From assembly GCA_963575745.1 (NCBI GenBank), contig CAUYUJ010012592.1, forward strand, positions 386,437 to 450,436: a stretch of 64,000 nt of DNA, read 5' to 3'. Made by a program: the position numbers and the translations under genes. Below the pieces are notes generated by a model that saw nothing but the letters and a program-made list of their open reading frames with translations, searched no databases and was not told where the DNA came from. Positions 1 to 10,788 of this stretch are shown in pieces (the stretch's first letter is position 1; every line of letters begins with the position of its first letter). This DNA is from Prorocentrum cordatum (taxonomy: Eukaryota > Sar > Dinophyceae > Prorocentrales > Prorocentraceae).

Positions 1-48
<48 letters not shown>

Positions 49-49
49 G

Positions 50-107
<58 letters not shown>

Positions 108-180
108 GTATTATCATGATTCGTACTACTACCACGACTACTATTACTCTATTACTACTACTACTACTACTACTGGTACT
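1..180. repeat. ACT trinucleotide microsatellite
   Basis: Nearly uninterrupted ACT/CTA repeat that runs off the left edge of the window, with a few interruptions near 105-150. It is the same repeat unit as the 1.7-kb array at 19.2-20.9 kb. No coding role is supported. Confidence 0.95.
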
Positions 181-657
181 ACCCCATCACATCTTCCAAA
201 TGCTCAAAAAAACAACAATTCCCACCACCACTACTGATTTTTCCAGGACGATTATTCTTTGCATTACTGCGACCACCATTGCTACACATTTTTAACAATC
301 TCATCCTGCACTCGCACTCCCAACGGGTGAACCCTTTTTTGGTTGTACCTTGGTTTAATTGCCGCCGCAATATCCCCGATATGGTCTCCCCCACACGAGG
401 ACTTGACAGTTTTCCGGCGTCATATGTTTTATATACATACATATGTGTATGGATATGAATATGGGTCTTCCACGGTGACTTAGATGGGCTGCGCACATCT
501 CGCAATTAGCATGGATTCCGGAAGCAAGTGATGAATGCCAAACGCTTCGCGTAAGACCACCAGCCCACCCAGAAAAGAAGAATGCCCGGACGAACTGCTC
601 GGAATCAAGGATGTGGATAATACAGCGAGACAAATGTTTGGGCAAGACGTCGTACCC
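181..657. other. no gene recognised
   Basis: Unique-looking, AT-richer sequence. Open frames are short, lack recognisable domains and conflict on both strands. A short run of alternating TATATAC/CATATG lies near 420-450. Nothing else is supported. Confidence 0.5.
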
Positions 658-840
658 CAAAGGGAGGAGGAACTGGAGGAGGAGTTCGAGGAGGATGCCG
701 TGGTGGAGGAGGAAGAGGAGGTCCCGCCAAAGGAGTTCGAGGAGGAGGAGGTGGAGGAGGTGGAGGAGGAGGAGGAGCAGCAGGGGGAGGGGGAGGAGGA
801 GGGGAAGTAGGAAGAGCAGGAGGAGCAGGAGGAGGATGGT
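658..840. repeat. purine-rich GAG/GGA repeat
   Basis: Degenerate GAG/GGA triplets, almost all purine on the + strand. It reads as poly-Glu in one frame and as Arg-rich or Ser-rich in others, so the open frames here are low-complexity artefacts. Confidence 0.8.
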
Positions 841-894
841 AGAGGAGGGGGCTCCTTACTCAGGGCCCTCCCGCCAGGAGGCCAACATGTGGCC

Positions 895-1130
895 AAACCC
901 ATGGTCAAATCAATGAAGTTGGCCTTCTCGCCGAGGCCTCTTGGGGTGTCTTTGGTGCCTCTGGGGGGCATCTTGAAGCCTCTTGGGGGTCTCCCGGGAG
1001 TCTCTTGGAGGCCTCTTGGGGGCTTTGGGGGGCCTGTTTGGGCTCCTGGGCACCTCTTGGGGCCCTCTTGGAGCCTCCTTGGGAGCCCCTAGGCCCATCG
1101 TTGGTCCATCCTGGTGGAGACCGGTAAGCC
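895..1130 (+). repeat. CTTGGGG-type degenerate minisatellite
   Basis: Tandem degenerate units of 12-18 bp around GCCTCTTGGGGG. The same unit recurs at 1,630-2,000, 8,735-9,230 and 9,720-9,960 on the + strand, and in the opposite polarity at 2,130-2,540, 18,720-18,880 and 24,120-24,420. The open frames through it (Gly/Leu/Trp/Pro-rich) follow from the repeat. Confidence 0.7.
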
Positions 1131-1271
1131 AGGGAGTCTCCTTAAGGCCCCCCCCCAGGAGGCCACCATGTCTCCATAAGATTCGTAAAATCAGCGATTG
1201 TGGCCTCCTCGCGGAGTCCATCCTGGACGCCCCAACGACCCACGAAACGCCCCTTCCAGACCCAGGGATTC

Positions 1272-1500
1272 GGATGCAAGGCCTGGGAGGTCAAATTCGG
1301 ATTTTGCCCTGGTCCGAAATCCGGCTTAAGCCAGCTTAATCCCGTTTAATCCCTCCCGCCGCTTAGTCCCGCTTGATGCCGCTTAATCCAGCTTAATCCC
1401 TTTAAATCCGCGGCCCACTCCGGCGTAACAGCTCCCAAATGGGGACTCATCCTCCTTAATAATCTCCGACGAAAACCTCCCAGTAGCTTCCTCCTAACAG
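1272..1500 (+). repeat. dispersed GCTTAATCC-containing repeat, copy 1
   Basis: Begins with GGATGCAA..CTGGGAGGTCAAATTC, continues with several GCTTAATCC units, then GGCGTAACAGCTCCCAAATGG and a TCCGACGAAAACNTCCCAGTAG motif. The same order of motifs is seen at 7,878-8,083, and a shortened version at 40,257-40,395. No coding capacity. The repeat class is unknown. Confidence 0.75.
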
Positions 1501-1629
1501 GGAGAGAAACTTTACCTAATGGAGCGCGTAAGCCCTTCCCACTGACGCCAAAATTGTCCCGACTGTTCCCTCCCCCAGGCGGCCCGTCCCGGATGCATGC
1601 CAGAGAGCCCCCAATCGTCGTTTTGGTTT

Positions 1630-2540
1630 CCGGTCGGTGTTAGGCTGGCCCCTCGCCCCCGAGGGCCTCCCAAAGTCGCCTTTGGGCCATCTTGGGGCCA
1701 TGTTGGGGCCGCCTTGGGGCTGTCTTGGGGCCATTTTGCGTCCATGTAGGCCATGCTGGAGTTCTCTTGGAGCCATCCTGAGGCCGCTGGCGCTCATCGG
1801 AAGAAAAAAGCTGAAAAGCCAGATACTTCTAAATTTATGATTTTCGCCTCTCGAGTGCCTCATTGGCGAGCACTGTGGCAAGATCAAACCATATTTTGGT
1901 CGCCTGTGCGCCTCTTGGACGCATGTTGGAGACCATCCAGGGCTAGCGTCGACCACCCCGCGCCATCCTGGAAGCCATCCTGGGCTATCTGGAGCTCTGA
2001 TGGAGCCATCTCGGCTGCCCAGAGTGGTCCTGAAGGGGTCAAGATGCCCTCCGGGGCGGGGCGGTCCAAGAGGGGCCCCAGATGCGCCCGAATCGGTACG
2101 GCGCCAACAAGGGCCACCCCTCCTTTGGAAGACGGAAACATCGTCGAGACCCTCAAGACGGCCCCAAGACGCCTCCAGACGGCCCAGGACGGCTCCGAGA
2201 CCTTGGTATCGCTCGGACGTGTGCACTTTTTCTCGGCGGGGATTAGTAAGGAGCATCCTGGATCATCCTGCGACAAAAAAAAAAAACACGCACGAAACCG
2301 AACAAAAACATGGGGAATGGACGTCCGAGCGATGGCCAGAGGCGCCCCAAGATATCCCCAAAGCGGCCTAAGGTGGCCCCCAGGACAGCCGCAGACGCTC
2401 CCAAGAGGCGCGCAGGAGGGCTCCAAGATGTCTCCGATAACGACCTTCTCTCAGAGACTCCTTCCCAGAATTCTCCCCAGGACCTTCCTGGACCCCTCCC
2501 AGGACTCTCCCGGACTCCTCCCGGGGCCAAGCCCTTGTGA
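1630..2540. repeat. CTTGGGG-type minisatellite with polarity switch
   Basis: The units read TTGGGGCC on the + strand from 1,630 to about 2,000, and as the complement (GGCCCCAAGA) from about 2,130 to 2,540. The block is therefore a loose inverted repeat with MITE-A copy 1 just right of the switch. Open frames on both strands are products of this composition. Confidence 0.6.
2209..2332. mobile_element. MITE-A copy 1 (non-autonomous, 12-bp terminal inverted repeats)
   Basis: 124 bp bounded by perfect TCGCTCGGACGT and ACGTCCGAGCGA. The interior has CTCGGCGNGGA, GAGCATCCTGGA and CACGAAACCGA motifs shared with copies at 37,199, 41,817 and 56,682. There is no coding capacity. No clear target-site duplication is seen at this copy. 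The transposase family is unknown. Confidence 0.85.
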
Positions 2541-2564
2541 AAAAGCATCGAGATCTTCACACCA

Positions 2565-2602
<38 letters not shown>
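2565..2602. repeat. TA dinucleotide microsatellite
   Basis: About 19 TA units following the sequence CACCAG. A similar CAGTATATAT boundary occurs at the right end of retrotransposon 1 (18,494-18,512). Confidence 0.95.
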
Positions 2603-2607
<5 letters not shown>

Positions 2608-3784
2608 AGAATATGGACCGGGACAGCTAGTCTGGTGGTGCGGGCGAATCGACATGTTAGGAGAAACATTGTGTCCGTAGGCGATGCGGAAACTTGAGCA
2701 ACGAGAAGACAGCGATTCGTCGAATAGCCTCAAGGCTACGAAAACGTCAATTAGTCGAATGGTCAATGCGTAAAGAAGGACAAACATTAGACAAATGCAG
2801 AAGGTTACGGTGTGGGGTTGGGGAAGGGGTAAACCCCCCCGGGGGGGACAGCAGAAGGGGGTCGGAAGAGGAAACTCTCTCAACCAGTCACGCCGGAAAG
2901 GCCTGGTGAGATTGCAAGCGCCTACGTGAGGTACACACGCACACATACGCATGACTTAATATGATGCCGCTGGCTGTACCCAGCGATGATGGTTACCAGC
3001 CAGTTTGGTCCAGAAGGGATGTCACTTATTTGTTTGAGTCTGCTAGAGTTTTCTGAACAGTCCAGTACAGGAGTGACCAACATCCATGTATGGTGAGGGT
3101 CAGGCAGGGTACAGTCTTTCAATCAGTCGATGACCATTTGTCAGTGCAGATGTTGTTGAGCTCGCATGCGTACGTGACTTGACTTCATTTGATGTTGAGC
3201 ATTACGGACTCCCTGGAAGGAACCGGGGCCTCAATCTCTTGGAGGTTCCCTTGCAGCCGGATGGCATGGTGTCGGGCGCAGTCTCGCCTTGGTCCACGAT
3301 TAGGGGGCCGGACGCAGATCGTGAATGCTGTCGGTCTCGATCTTCAGTGATCGCTTGATTTGGATGGTTGAAGGTCGGCGGATTTTCCGAAAGGGTCACA
3401 TCTAGATTGGGTACACGTGGTGATGCGGTGGGGGGTCTTCAAGCCAAGTGCCTAGCCGATCTGTCCGCAGATTGTCGTGTCTGTCCACGAATCTTCACGC
3501 GGGTCGGGGGCGTGGACCGACGCCCATCTATTTTCAATTTCAAAACGTTTGCCGGTCTCTTGATGGATGTAATGTTTGGCTGTGTGAGTGTTTCACTTCA
3601 GTCTTCGCATGCCATGATCTCATCAGTTTTGATTCGTGTGGGGCTTTCGTTGATTCGGTCATTGAGACGTGAGCTCATCTCCGTTGCAATTTGTTCTTCA
3701 ACCGTGCTTGCACTTCGGGGTTTGTCAGTTCTCTTCCAAGGAACTGTGCGTGATCCCCGAGGTCCCGTTCCCATCCGACAGTTT
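2603..3784. other. no gene recognised
   Basis: Mixed-composition unique sequence. Frames are open for up to about 150 codons but show no recognisable domain, and conflicting frames are equally open. No repeat family of this window was recognised here. Confidence 0.5.
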
Positions 3785-3789
3785 TCAGG

Positions 3790-3955
3790 AGAGGAACAAA
3801 CACACAGACACAATTAATCGTCGATTCCCCAGAAAATATGGGAAGTGGGGGGAAGACAGAAACCCAGAAAATATGTGAAAATATTGGGAATCTGTTTATT
3901 TGTGTGTATTTATTTGTGTGTCCTGGGGCCTGGGGTCCCTTCAGATTTGTCCAAA
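3790..3955. repeat. dispersed repeat pair, copy 1
   Basis: Shares with 34,083-34,217 the ordered motifs ACACACAGACACAATT, CGTCGATTCC, ATATGGGAAGTGGGGG, GAAGACA and AACCCAGAA, then GGGAATC. The two copies end near CAGGGCC/GGTCCC-type sequence. It is non-coding. The class is unknown. Confidence 0.7.
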
Positions 3956-3989
3956 CAGAAGGGTCGTTTGCTGCCCCTGCTGCCCCGCC

Positions 3990-4205
3990 CAGTCGCATTG
4001 CGCTCGCATTGCTTTGCGCTGCATGTCATCGCATTGTTTTGCATTGCTTCGCATTCGTTTGGGTCGCGCTACAGCGCTCTGCGTTGTTTTTCATTGCTCT
4101 GCCGTTTTGCATTGCGTTGTGCTGTATTTGCGCTGCTCTGCATTGCTCTGCGTTGCATTTCGTTGTGTTGAGTTGTGTTGCTTTGCATTGCTGTGCGCCA
4201 CATAG
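3990..4205 (+). repeat. GCATTG/GCTTTGC degenerate minisatellite
   Basis: Degenerate tandem of 5-10 bp units (GCATT, GCTTTGC, GCATTGCTCTGC). The open frames on both strands have Cys/Ala/Leu-rich repeat-like translations. Confidence 0.85.
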
Positions 4206-5520
4206 TCTGCGCCGCCTTGATTGCAACACATTGAGTGCACCACCTGTTTGCACCCCACATATTTGAAGATCTCACTGTTTTGGGTCCTCGCTGGCTAACA
4301 GGGTATTATGTTACGTTGTAGGAAGGTTTTCCAGCTTAGACAAAGTTCTATGTATGTTTGACCTCACTGTATCCTGGCATGGGCACTCGTAGTTCTGCGG
4401 GACTTAGCCGCACCTACAAATTATGGTCTGAGTGTTTGAACCCCCACTAGCTCAGGACATGTTTACGTTGCATCATCGGGGCACCTTGTCTGTCCTACAA
4501 CTTCAGTGTGTGTCTTGAGCCCGACGCCTGCTCGGCGTGGATTCGGCTCGCATTCGTCGTCATTTGACATGTATTCGATGTGGATTCGACGCGGATAGCG
4601 GCGTGGTGAGACAGACAAGGCCCTTCAAAAAAGCTTAATACATCCCTCCTCGAAATTAATCTCAAGTTTTGATCCGACCCACTAGCCCTCGAATTTTAAT
4701 GTTGATTGACGCGCGCAGCGCGGCCAGTGGGGTCAACCAACAAATTGCAGTCGCCAGTGTCGGCGTCAACATTGACATTTGGAATCCACTGCCCCTCTGT
4801 TATGAGGCCGTTGTATAGGAGAGGGAACAGAGGACAGAGTGTTTACACAGTTTTGAGGAATTAGTGAATTCAGTATGGGTCCGGCTTGAAGTGCCTCGAA
4901 GAAAGCGCGCACACCCGAATCGCAGACATATGGCTATATGCGGACCCAGGACACTTTGCTTCCCGTCGTCGTCCTCGCCCTTGCTCCGTTCCCCTTCCTT
5001 TCCCCCCTCCCCCAGATGGTGTCGAAAGCGTCCGCGGCTCGGGCGGGGGAGAGCCCCTTCCCACCTCCCTCATTATTCCTCGTGCCTCTCTGCCTCCCTG
5101 CTCCACCATCCGTCGTCCTACCTCGCCCACCCTCCTTGTTCGAAAAATGAAGTGCCTGGCGCCGCGTGCCCGCGTCAGCGGTAAATGCTTTTTCGATATC
5201 CGAGCACAGCGGCGCAACCAAACAGAGGGGATTGCCAATGCGAGATTTCGGGGCGCACCCAAAATGCGGGCGGCACGGCCGCCGAACACAGTCGCATCGC
5301 TAACATGTAAATTATAGGTGCCTGCGGCGAGGTCCGCCCCCCTTGCCAGAGCAGTGATCTATATGGCGACGCGTGGAGCTTTGACTGTTAAGAGGTCCTT
5401 GACATGTGACATCTCTCGTGTTTTCGGATTGCTGCGCGGCATTCTTTGGGGTCCTTCGAGGCCTTTTGGGACGTCTTCGGGCCGTTGGGGGCCGCTTTGG
5501 CGCCGCGTTGCACCGCGGCC
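4206..5520. other. no gene recognised; pyrimidine-rich patch
   Basis: Nothing recognisable. A pyrimidine-rich stretch lies at about 4,960-5,140. Frames here are open on both strands by composition only. Confidence 0.5.
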
Positions 5521-5525
5521 GCCCT

Positions 5526-6010
5526 GGGCCAGGGAAGCGTGTATTTGCGGCTCTCTCGGGGGCGCCCTGGGCCGGGGAAGTGTGTATTCGCATTCCCCCC
5601 CAGCTGGGCATGTCGACCTCGGTTCTGGGTTGGCAAAGTCGGGGCGCCCTCGAGGTGGCGAGCGTTCACCTTTTCGAAATACACAGATCAAGGTGTGATC
5701 TGTGTACACAGTTTGTGTCTTCAACTGTGTATTTTCGTGTGTGGGCCCGCTGTTTACACAGATCGTGGTGTGATCTGTGTACACAGATCTCGTTCCCATC
5801 TGTGTATTTGGAGTGTGCCCCTCGCGGGTGGTGTTGAATGGGCGGGAACTTTCGCGTTTCTCTTCCGGCTGGTCCAGGGGCGGCGTCGTGCGCGGTCGAA
5901 ATACACAGCTCGTGTCTCCAACTGTGCATTTGTTGCGCGCCTCTCGCTGGAGTGGTCACTGGGCGGGAGTTTCCGCGGGTCTCCCGGCTGGTCCAGGAGG
6001 GGGCCGTGGT
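5526..6010. repeat. short tandem duplications and ACACAGATC palindromes
   Basis: Three nested repeats. GGGCCNGGGAAG.GTGTATT.GC is doubled at 5,526-5,600. ACACAGATC...GATCTGTGT inverted units occur at about 5,680-5,710 and 5,755-5,790, each able to form a 9-bp stem. A unit of about 120 bp ending CCGGCTGGTCCAGG is doubled (about 5,799-5,880 and 5,920-6,000). Confidence 0.7.
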
Positions 6011-7877
6011 CTGGGCATGCAAAGGCGCGGGGGGGTTGGGATGGTGGGCTGTGGGAAGGAAGGGGTTCGATAGGATGGTGGACGTGAATTGACACATGGG
6101 GGGGGGGCAGTGTAGATGAAGGGCATGATGAGGACCGGGGCAATCGGAGGGGCATGAGGAGGGTGGGGCCGCAGCGAAGGGATATTTGGAAAAGGCGGGG
6201 GATGGGGCATGAGTTCGAGGCGGGCGCCAGCTAACGATTAGCTGAACAGTGTTTTGCGTGTCCGCGCACCCCCAGAGCACAGTGACTGGTTGCAGAACTT
6301 CATGATATGGGTAATCGTGCGCTTCGTGCTTCCGGACCAAAGGCTCGAGTCCGCGACGCCCGTTGGCGTCGCGATGATGCCGCCCCGATCTGCCAGACCG
6401 CATATGCACAGATACGCAAAATATGTGTGGCAACGTTTGTTTCATGACCCTTTCTATATCAACAGACCCACGTTGGAACCCAAATTGACATTCGGGGTCT
6501 GGGGTCGTCGCCATGTCGTGGGAAAACGTGCGTTTGATTTCGAGGAGGGATGTCGGACAGACGAGCTTAGTTATGAGTCGTCGCATCGTGTACCAATGCG
6601 TTGATTTAACGTTGGTTCAGCTTGCATCTATTTGCTTGAACGTTAGTCAGCTCATAGCTGGATTTGCTTTTCAGGAGGCATATCTGGACAGACTGGCTCA
6701 TGCTTGGTCACCTTAGTGGTACTTTACTTTACTGTTGGGTAGTTCCGTTTAGTTTGTATTAGCTTCGTTTGCTGGTCCAGCTTACTATCACGCGTATGTA
6801 CGAACGTGCTCTTGCTCTGGCTTATCGGTGACGTTCGCATTCGTTGCAGCAGTACCACAAGTCTTTTTATGTGTAAACACGGCTTGATGGTAAGATGTAC
6901 CACTATCTCTGCGTGAGTTTGACACATAGACATAGGTAGAAACCGTCTTGCAGTAGCCACTTTCGCTGAGACGCGTTCAGGATTGAAGCCCATTTCAGCA
7001 GTTCAGCGGTGGCTATCTTCGCCCAGCTTATTGATAGTTCCTTTAGTGAGTCCACCGTATAATCTCGCCGAGCACAGCCAAGGCTAGCTTCGTCGTTGTA
7101 TTGCCGTGCGCCTCAGTTTGGCGTAGCAGTCTAGCGTAGCCGTGTCTAGCCGATCTTGTTTCAGTTCCGTTCAGGTTAACTTGTTGCAGACCAGCGCAAC
7201 CTACCCTGGCCTAGCCTGGCCTAGCCCAGCCTGGCACGGCCCGCCATGGTCTAGATTAGCCGAGCTTCGTTCTATACAGCTCCCTCTTTGGCATCTGAAT
7301 GTCGGCGTAACGTAATGTAAACCAGTTGCGCTATAGTCAGCGTCTGTTTCGTCATTCCGTTGGCGCCAGCTGCAGGTGGGAGTTAGCCGATGATTCTGGC
7401 GAGGCGCGAAACGAAACGTCGAGTTGTAACGATTGTGAGCTGAACTTGTTGGTTTAGCTGCAGCTTTGGCTGAGAGTGTTTGCGCACTGGTTCTGCGACT
7501 CGGCTGTAGCATTGCTCGGTTTTTGCGTGGCTCGGCTTAGCGTTGCGCAGGTTGGCTTACCTTCGTTCGCTCTCGGCTGTGCTATCTGAGCCCAGTTTCC
7601 TTAGGCGAAGGCTGCCTCACTTCACGAGTGCCATTCGTATTATCTTTGACCGTTTGGTCTCAACGATCGTATCCATACTTGCAAATAGTGGCCCTTGGTC
7701 GTGGACGAGGCCTCTTGGATACCTCTTGGGGCGAAGTTGCGAGTATATGTTGGGCTTCTTCTAAGCCGCTTGGGGCTGGGGGGGAGTAGCTCCAATGGTA
7801 ATTTCGAGATCCCCCTCGCATGGCCTTCGTGGGCGCCTCCTGGGCCCGTCGTGGGGCGATCTTCGATGCGTCTTTTC
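6011..7877. other. no gene recognised
   Basis: Moderate-GC sequence with short AGCTTAGC/CCTAGCCTGG-type degenerate runs near 6,740-7,250 and a little CTTGGGG-type sequence at 7,690-7,850. No domain-bearing frame was found. Confidence 0.5.
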
Positions 7878-8083
7878 GGATGCAACTCCTGGGAGGTCAA
7901 ATTCTGTTTTCGCCCTGGTCCGAAATCCTGTAGAATTCGGCTTCATCCCGCTTAATCCAGCTTAATCCGGGCTGATCCCGCTTAATCCCGCTTAGTCCGG
8001 CGTAACAGCTCCCAAATGGGGCTTAATCCTCTTCAATATTTCCGACGAAAACATCCCAGTAGTTGCCTCCTAGCCTCTTGAGC
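7878..8083 (+). repeat. dispersed GCTTAATCC-containing repeat, copy 2
   Basis: Same ordered motifs as 1,272-1,500: CTGGGAGGTCAAATTC, CGCCCTGGTCCGAAATCC, several GCTTAATCC units, GGCGTAACAGCTCCCAAATG, TTTCCGACGAAAAC and CCCAGTAG. Confidence 0.8.
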
Positions 8084-8170
8084 CGTCTTCGACGCTGAAG
8101 TATGTTCCCATGGTGGTGGCCCCTCGGGCCTTGAAAACGGCCCAGGATGCCAGGAGGCCGCCAGGAGGCC

Positions 8171-8318
8171 TTAAGTCGGGCGTGTCCCCCTACAGGGGGA
8201 TTTTCGACGATAAATAGAAATATCCCCAAATTGTTAAAAATACCAAAAAAATAGTCCCCAGACTATTTTTTTGACTATTTTTGAATATTCCTCCTGTAGC
8301 GGGACGGGCCCGACTTAA
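8171..8318. mobile_element. MITE-C copy 1 (8-bp target duplication)
   Basis: 148 bp with termini TTAAGTCGGGC and GCCCGACTTAA. The terminal similarity extends inward for about 28 bp (GTCCCNCTACAGG). AGGAGGCC stands on both sides (8,163-8,170 and 8,319-8,326), as expected of an 8-bp target-site duplication. The local left flank itself repeats that word, so this copy alone is weak proof. The interior is AT-rich with ATAGTC/GACTAT stems. A second copy lies at 55,924-56,085. The 8-bp duplication suggests a hAT-type transposase, by inference. Confidence 0.8.
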
Positions 8319-8490
8319 AGGAGGCCCCCGAATGAGCCCCAGGATGCTCTGCGGGGCCATCTCAAGACGTGGGAGGTGTGGTCGCCGACCCATGCTCCCG
8401 AGGTCTCCGGAGAAGTCTGCGTGGGACCCCCCGGTTTCGCCCAGATTGGTCCAGAAATTTTGGGTTTCTGCGGCCTGGGGCATTTGGGGA

Positions 8491-8681
8491 TGTGGAGGAC
8501 GATCAATGGAGAGGAAGCGTGTTGCCGAATAATTTCCAGATGTCTAAGAAATGTGTTAAACTGTTTTAAACATGTTAGAAGTCATGTTTTTAATCATTTC
8601 CATGACATGTTCCTACATTTTAACTGCATTTTTCATTCGATGATCGAACTGTTAGGGTGTCCATAGTCGTGGCATCCACAA
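8491..8681. mobile_element. MITE-B copy 1
   Basis: About 190 bp, beginning TGTGGAGGAC.ATCAATGGAGAGGAAGC and ending GTGTCCATAGTCGTGGCATCCACA. The ends form an imperfect terminal inverted repeat (TTGTGGA..GNCAATG). The interior is AT-rich with repeated ACATGTT. Homologous copies lie at 32,240, 34,340 and 42,731. Non-coding. Confidence 0.8.
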
Positions 8682-8734
8682 CCTTAGAGAGCATTTGCCA
8701 CCGCGCTGAGGCTGGCTTTGGAGGGAGGCCGCCG

Positions 8735-9230
8735 GGATTGCGCTCCTGGCTTGTTGGGCGCTTTCGGAGGCCGTCTTTGGGGTCTATCTGTGCCGTCTTG
8801 GGGGCTTCTTGGGATGTCCTAGCGCCGTATTGGAGGTCTCGTGGCCCGCATGGAGTGTGGTCATCTTGTGGCCGTCTCGGGGGCTTTCGGGAGATCTTGG
8901 GGTCCTCGTGGATGCCACTTGCGCCCTCCTGGGGCTATTTGGGAGGCCCCTGTTGCCATATCGGGGTTTTGGAAGCCCGAGAAAAAGTGAATGCTATCAT
9001 CTATTTGGGCAACTTCGGTACATCCTGGGGGTCCTCAGGGATGCTTCTTGGGGCATCTTGAGGGCCTTCCTGGACCGTCTTGGTACCATCGCGGCCGTGT
9101 TGGAGGCCTTCTTGGACCGTCCTGGGGGCCGTATAGGGCCATTTTGTCGATTTGGAGGCCATCGTTGACGTCTTGGATGTCATTTGGGGCCATCGTGGAC
9201 TTCTTGGGGGCCCTTTTGGAGCTGCCCTGA
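8735..9230 (+). repeat. CTTGGGG-type degenerate minisatellite
   Basis: Degenerate units such as GTCTTGGGGGC and GGCCTTCTTGGACCGTC. They keep several frames open with Gly/Trp/Leu-rich translations but show no domain. Confidence 0.65.
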
Positions 9231-10552
9231 GGGCGAGGGGGGTGGAGCGGGGAAGCTGGGCGAGCGCCTGGGAGGGGTGCAGTTTCCACGGACGCGCCCA
9301 CCTTCTATTGTGATTTGGTAAATTCACCTGGGACGGCCAGAGCGCATGGACTTGGTCAAACACATGAGTCGACACATGTTGCTATAGATGCGTCGTGGGG
9401 CCCTGTCTATTGCTTCGCAGGGAGCGTCAGCAACGGCAAAGCAAGGACCCGACACACACCAATCGCATCAAGCGCGGTGGCGGATATCTGATACAGAGCA
9501 TTCGAAGAGACTTCAGGGCACTCCATTTATTGGTTCGTTGCACGGTGGCAGATGCCCCCCCCGACAAGTGATTGCACCAAGGGTTTTCTAGTCACGTTCT
9601 TATGAATTGGCTCCAGGAGGGAGGCGGGGTCGGGCCGTCTCGGAAACAGGTTGCCAGCAGGGCGAGGGCCAGAATCACACGAGCAAGTCCTGCTCTTCAT
9701 TGGTTTGGGCCTTTGGGGCGGACATCCGCAGGGGGGGCATCTTCGAACATCTGGAGCCGTAGTTGGAGCCAATCAGGCAGTCCTGGACTCTTGTGCCAAC
9801 TGGCGGCCGTCTCATTATTTTTTGGTTGGCACGCGCTCTTGGTCCACGGGGGTTTCTTGGGATCCCTTGGTGCTCTCTTGGGACCTTCCTGCGGAGTCGT
9901 GGGACCCCCTCAGCGCTCTTGTAAGGCCCTCTCTGGATCCTTCGGGGGGCTGGGAAGCACATTGCAGACCGCAAGGGCTAGAAGGCACGTGATGAACAAT
10001 GTTTGCGCCATCTTTGAGCCTCTTGGCGTCACGCTCGGGCTACCTTACGGACTGGCGCCGACTGATCCCCGCTCTTGGGCAGTAGGGGGGTATGAGAGTG
10101 CCCCAAGTGAGCCCTAAGTTAAGGCTCTCTTGGGGGAGCCCTTTTTGGCCACCTTGGGGCACGACAGTCCCCTTGTGTTCGCAGAAGTGATCTTGTTTAT
10201 GCCAGCAAACAGCCAACGAACCCCTAAGTGTTTGCCAATAGTTGACGCCTTTGAGCACATGCAACTATAGGAAATTGGGCCGTCGTAAATCTCCACTGGG
10301 CAATATAGGACCATCTCGGGGGGCCTGCCACCCATGCCACCCATTGGCCTGTAGTCTCGGCGATAGTGTGCTTGATCTTGGCGCGTGCTCGTCCGCTTCT
10401 AGGGGGACGTTTCATCCGCAGACCTGCCAGGGCCGCTTTTGTGTGCGCAGCCACAGCCCGCTTTTTCAGCGAATTGTGTACTTTCGCGTGTTTCGAAAAA
10501 TGGGTTTGCAGACAGACGTTCAAAATGTATAAACATACATACCATACATCTC
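9231..10552. other. no gene recognised
   Basis: A stretch of CTTGGGN repeat at about 9,720-9,960, otherwise unique sequence up to the left end of retrotransposon 1. An ACATAC/CATACAT run precedes the insertion at 10,530-10,550. Confidence 0.5.
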
Positions 10553-10636
10553 TATGACCGTTTACGCTTGTGTAAGGCAATACTGTTTGGGGGCATCGTT
10601 GAACGCCGTCTCCTTCCGTAGCCTCTTTCCAAGGCT
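10553..10636 (+). repeat. split direct repeat A1 of retrotransposon 1
   Basis: 84 bp starting TATGACCGTTTACGCTTGTG and ending CTTTCCAAGGCT, identical to 17,956-18,039 (offset 7,403). It marks the left end of the element. Confidence 0.95.
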
Positions 10637-10788
10637 TGCAGGGTTGGGGGCCTCGGGCGAGCCGACACCTCAGTGCATTGGTGCTCGCCCGAGGTCCTCG
10701 TTTGCATCTCTTCGGCTCCGACCTGGTCCGCCCCAGGTCGGGGGGACTCCCAGGAGGGCGACGGCGCTGGGTGCGCAAGCGCCCTCTC

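Noticed and set aside
2694-2909. Small + frame (71 codons) as a gene
   Set aside because: No domain, unusual composition, and equally long frames on the other strand.
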